Positions 5,711-5,828 of a DNA stretch of 5,828 bases are shown here, piece by piece. How positions within the stretch are numbered: position 1 is the stretch's first letter; each line of letters starts with the position of its first letter. The notes beneath the pieces were generated by a model. That model had not been told where the DNA came from, ran no database searches, and saw nothing but the letters and a program-made list of their open reading frames with translations. A program made the translations under genes and the position numbers. The DNA is from Gammaproteobacteria bacterium (GTDB lineage Bacteria > Pseudomonadota > Gammaproteobacteria > Pseudomonadales > Azotimanducaceae). The stretch lies in the NCBI GenBank assembly GCA_003476445.1, contig DMUF01000045.1, positions 1 to 5,828 on the forward strand, in the 5' to 3' direction.

Positions 5711-5828
5711 GTCGGTTGAGGGTGCGGGCGGGTGCCACGCGCAGGTGCCCCAAGATACCCGCTCCCTGCCTCTCCACGCGAGGGTGCGTGCGGGGCTTTC
5801 AGTACCCGAAGGCGCGCCAATCAATAGC

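Noticed and set aside
5811..5818. Palindrome GGCGCGCC near the right edge
   Set aside because: An 8-bp G/C palindrome is expected by chance in GC-rich DNA, and nothing around it suggests a site.

Overview
This 5.8 kb window is GC-rich (by eye a little over 60%) and densely coding, with strong G/C third-position bias. The protein families point to a proteobacterium, and the TesB-type thioesterase fits a gammaproteobacterium best. That placement is an inference; no rRNA or other marker is present. There are no tRNAs, insertion sequences, phage genes or CRISPR arrays.

Layout, left to right. Positions 1-138 are non-coding and hold a GC-rich hairpin and a degenerate 17-bp direct repeat in five copies. 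An alpha/beta hydrolase gene follows on the minus strand (139-1260). A 139-bp divergent intergenic region holds two predicted sigma70 promoters that face opposite ways and occupy the same ~36 bp. On the plus strand come an NAD(P)H-dependent FMN reductase-family gene (1400-1984), then after 31 bp an enolase-family gene (2016-3314) with a GTG start and a good ribosome binding site, then after 72 bp an acyl-CoA thioesterase II (tesB-like, 3387-4286). The right third is a minus-strand gene for an exported transglutaminase-like protein (4336-5700), convergent with tesB. Its upstream region runs to the window edge.

The reductase and enolase genes look like one transcription unit, probably opposed in regulation to the divergent hydrolase. 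The thioesterase may be expressed separately: a hairpin follows the enolase gene, and a -10-like element sits exactly where a leaderless transcript would need it.

The most unusual gene is the enolase. It keeps the metal ligands and the two catalytic lysines. It differs from canonical enolase at several otherwise near-invariant active-site positions: S-G-A-S-T has become A-G-A-S-R, the general-acid Glu168 (yeast numbering) is Asp, and His373 is Ala. It also lacks the usual pyrG/eno/ftsB neighbourhood. It is therefore probably a paralogue with altered kinetics or substrate rather than the housekeeping glycolytic enzyme. What substrate links the reductase, the enolase-like protein and the two hydrolases cannot be read from the sequence.
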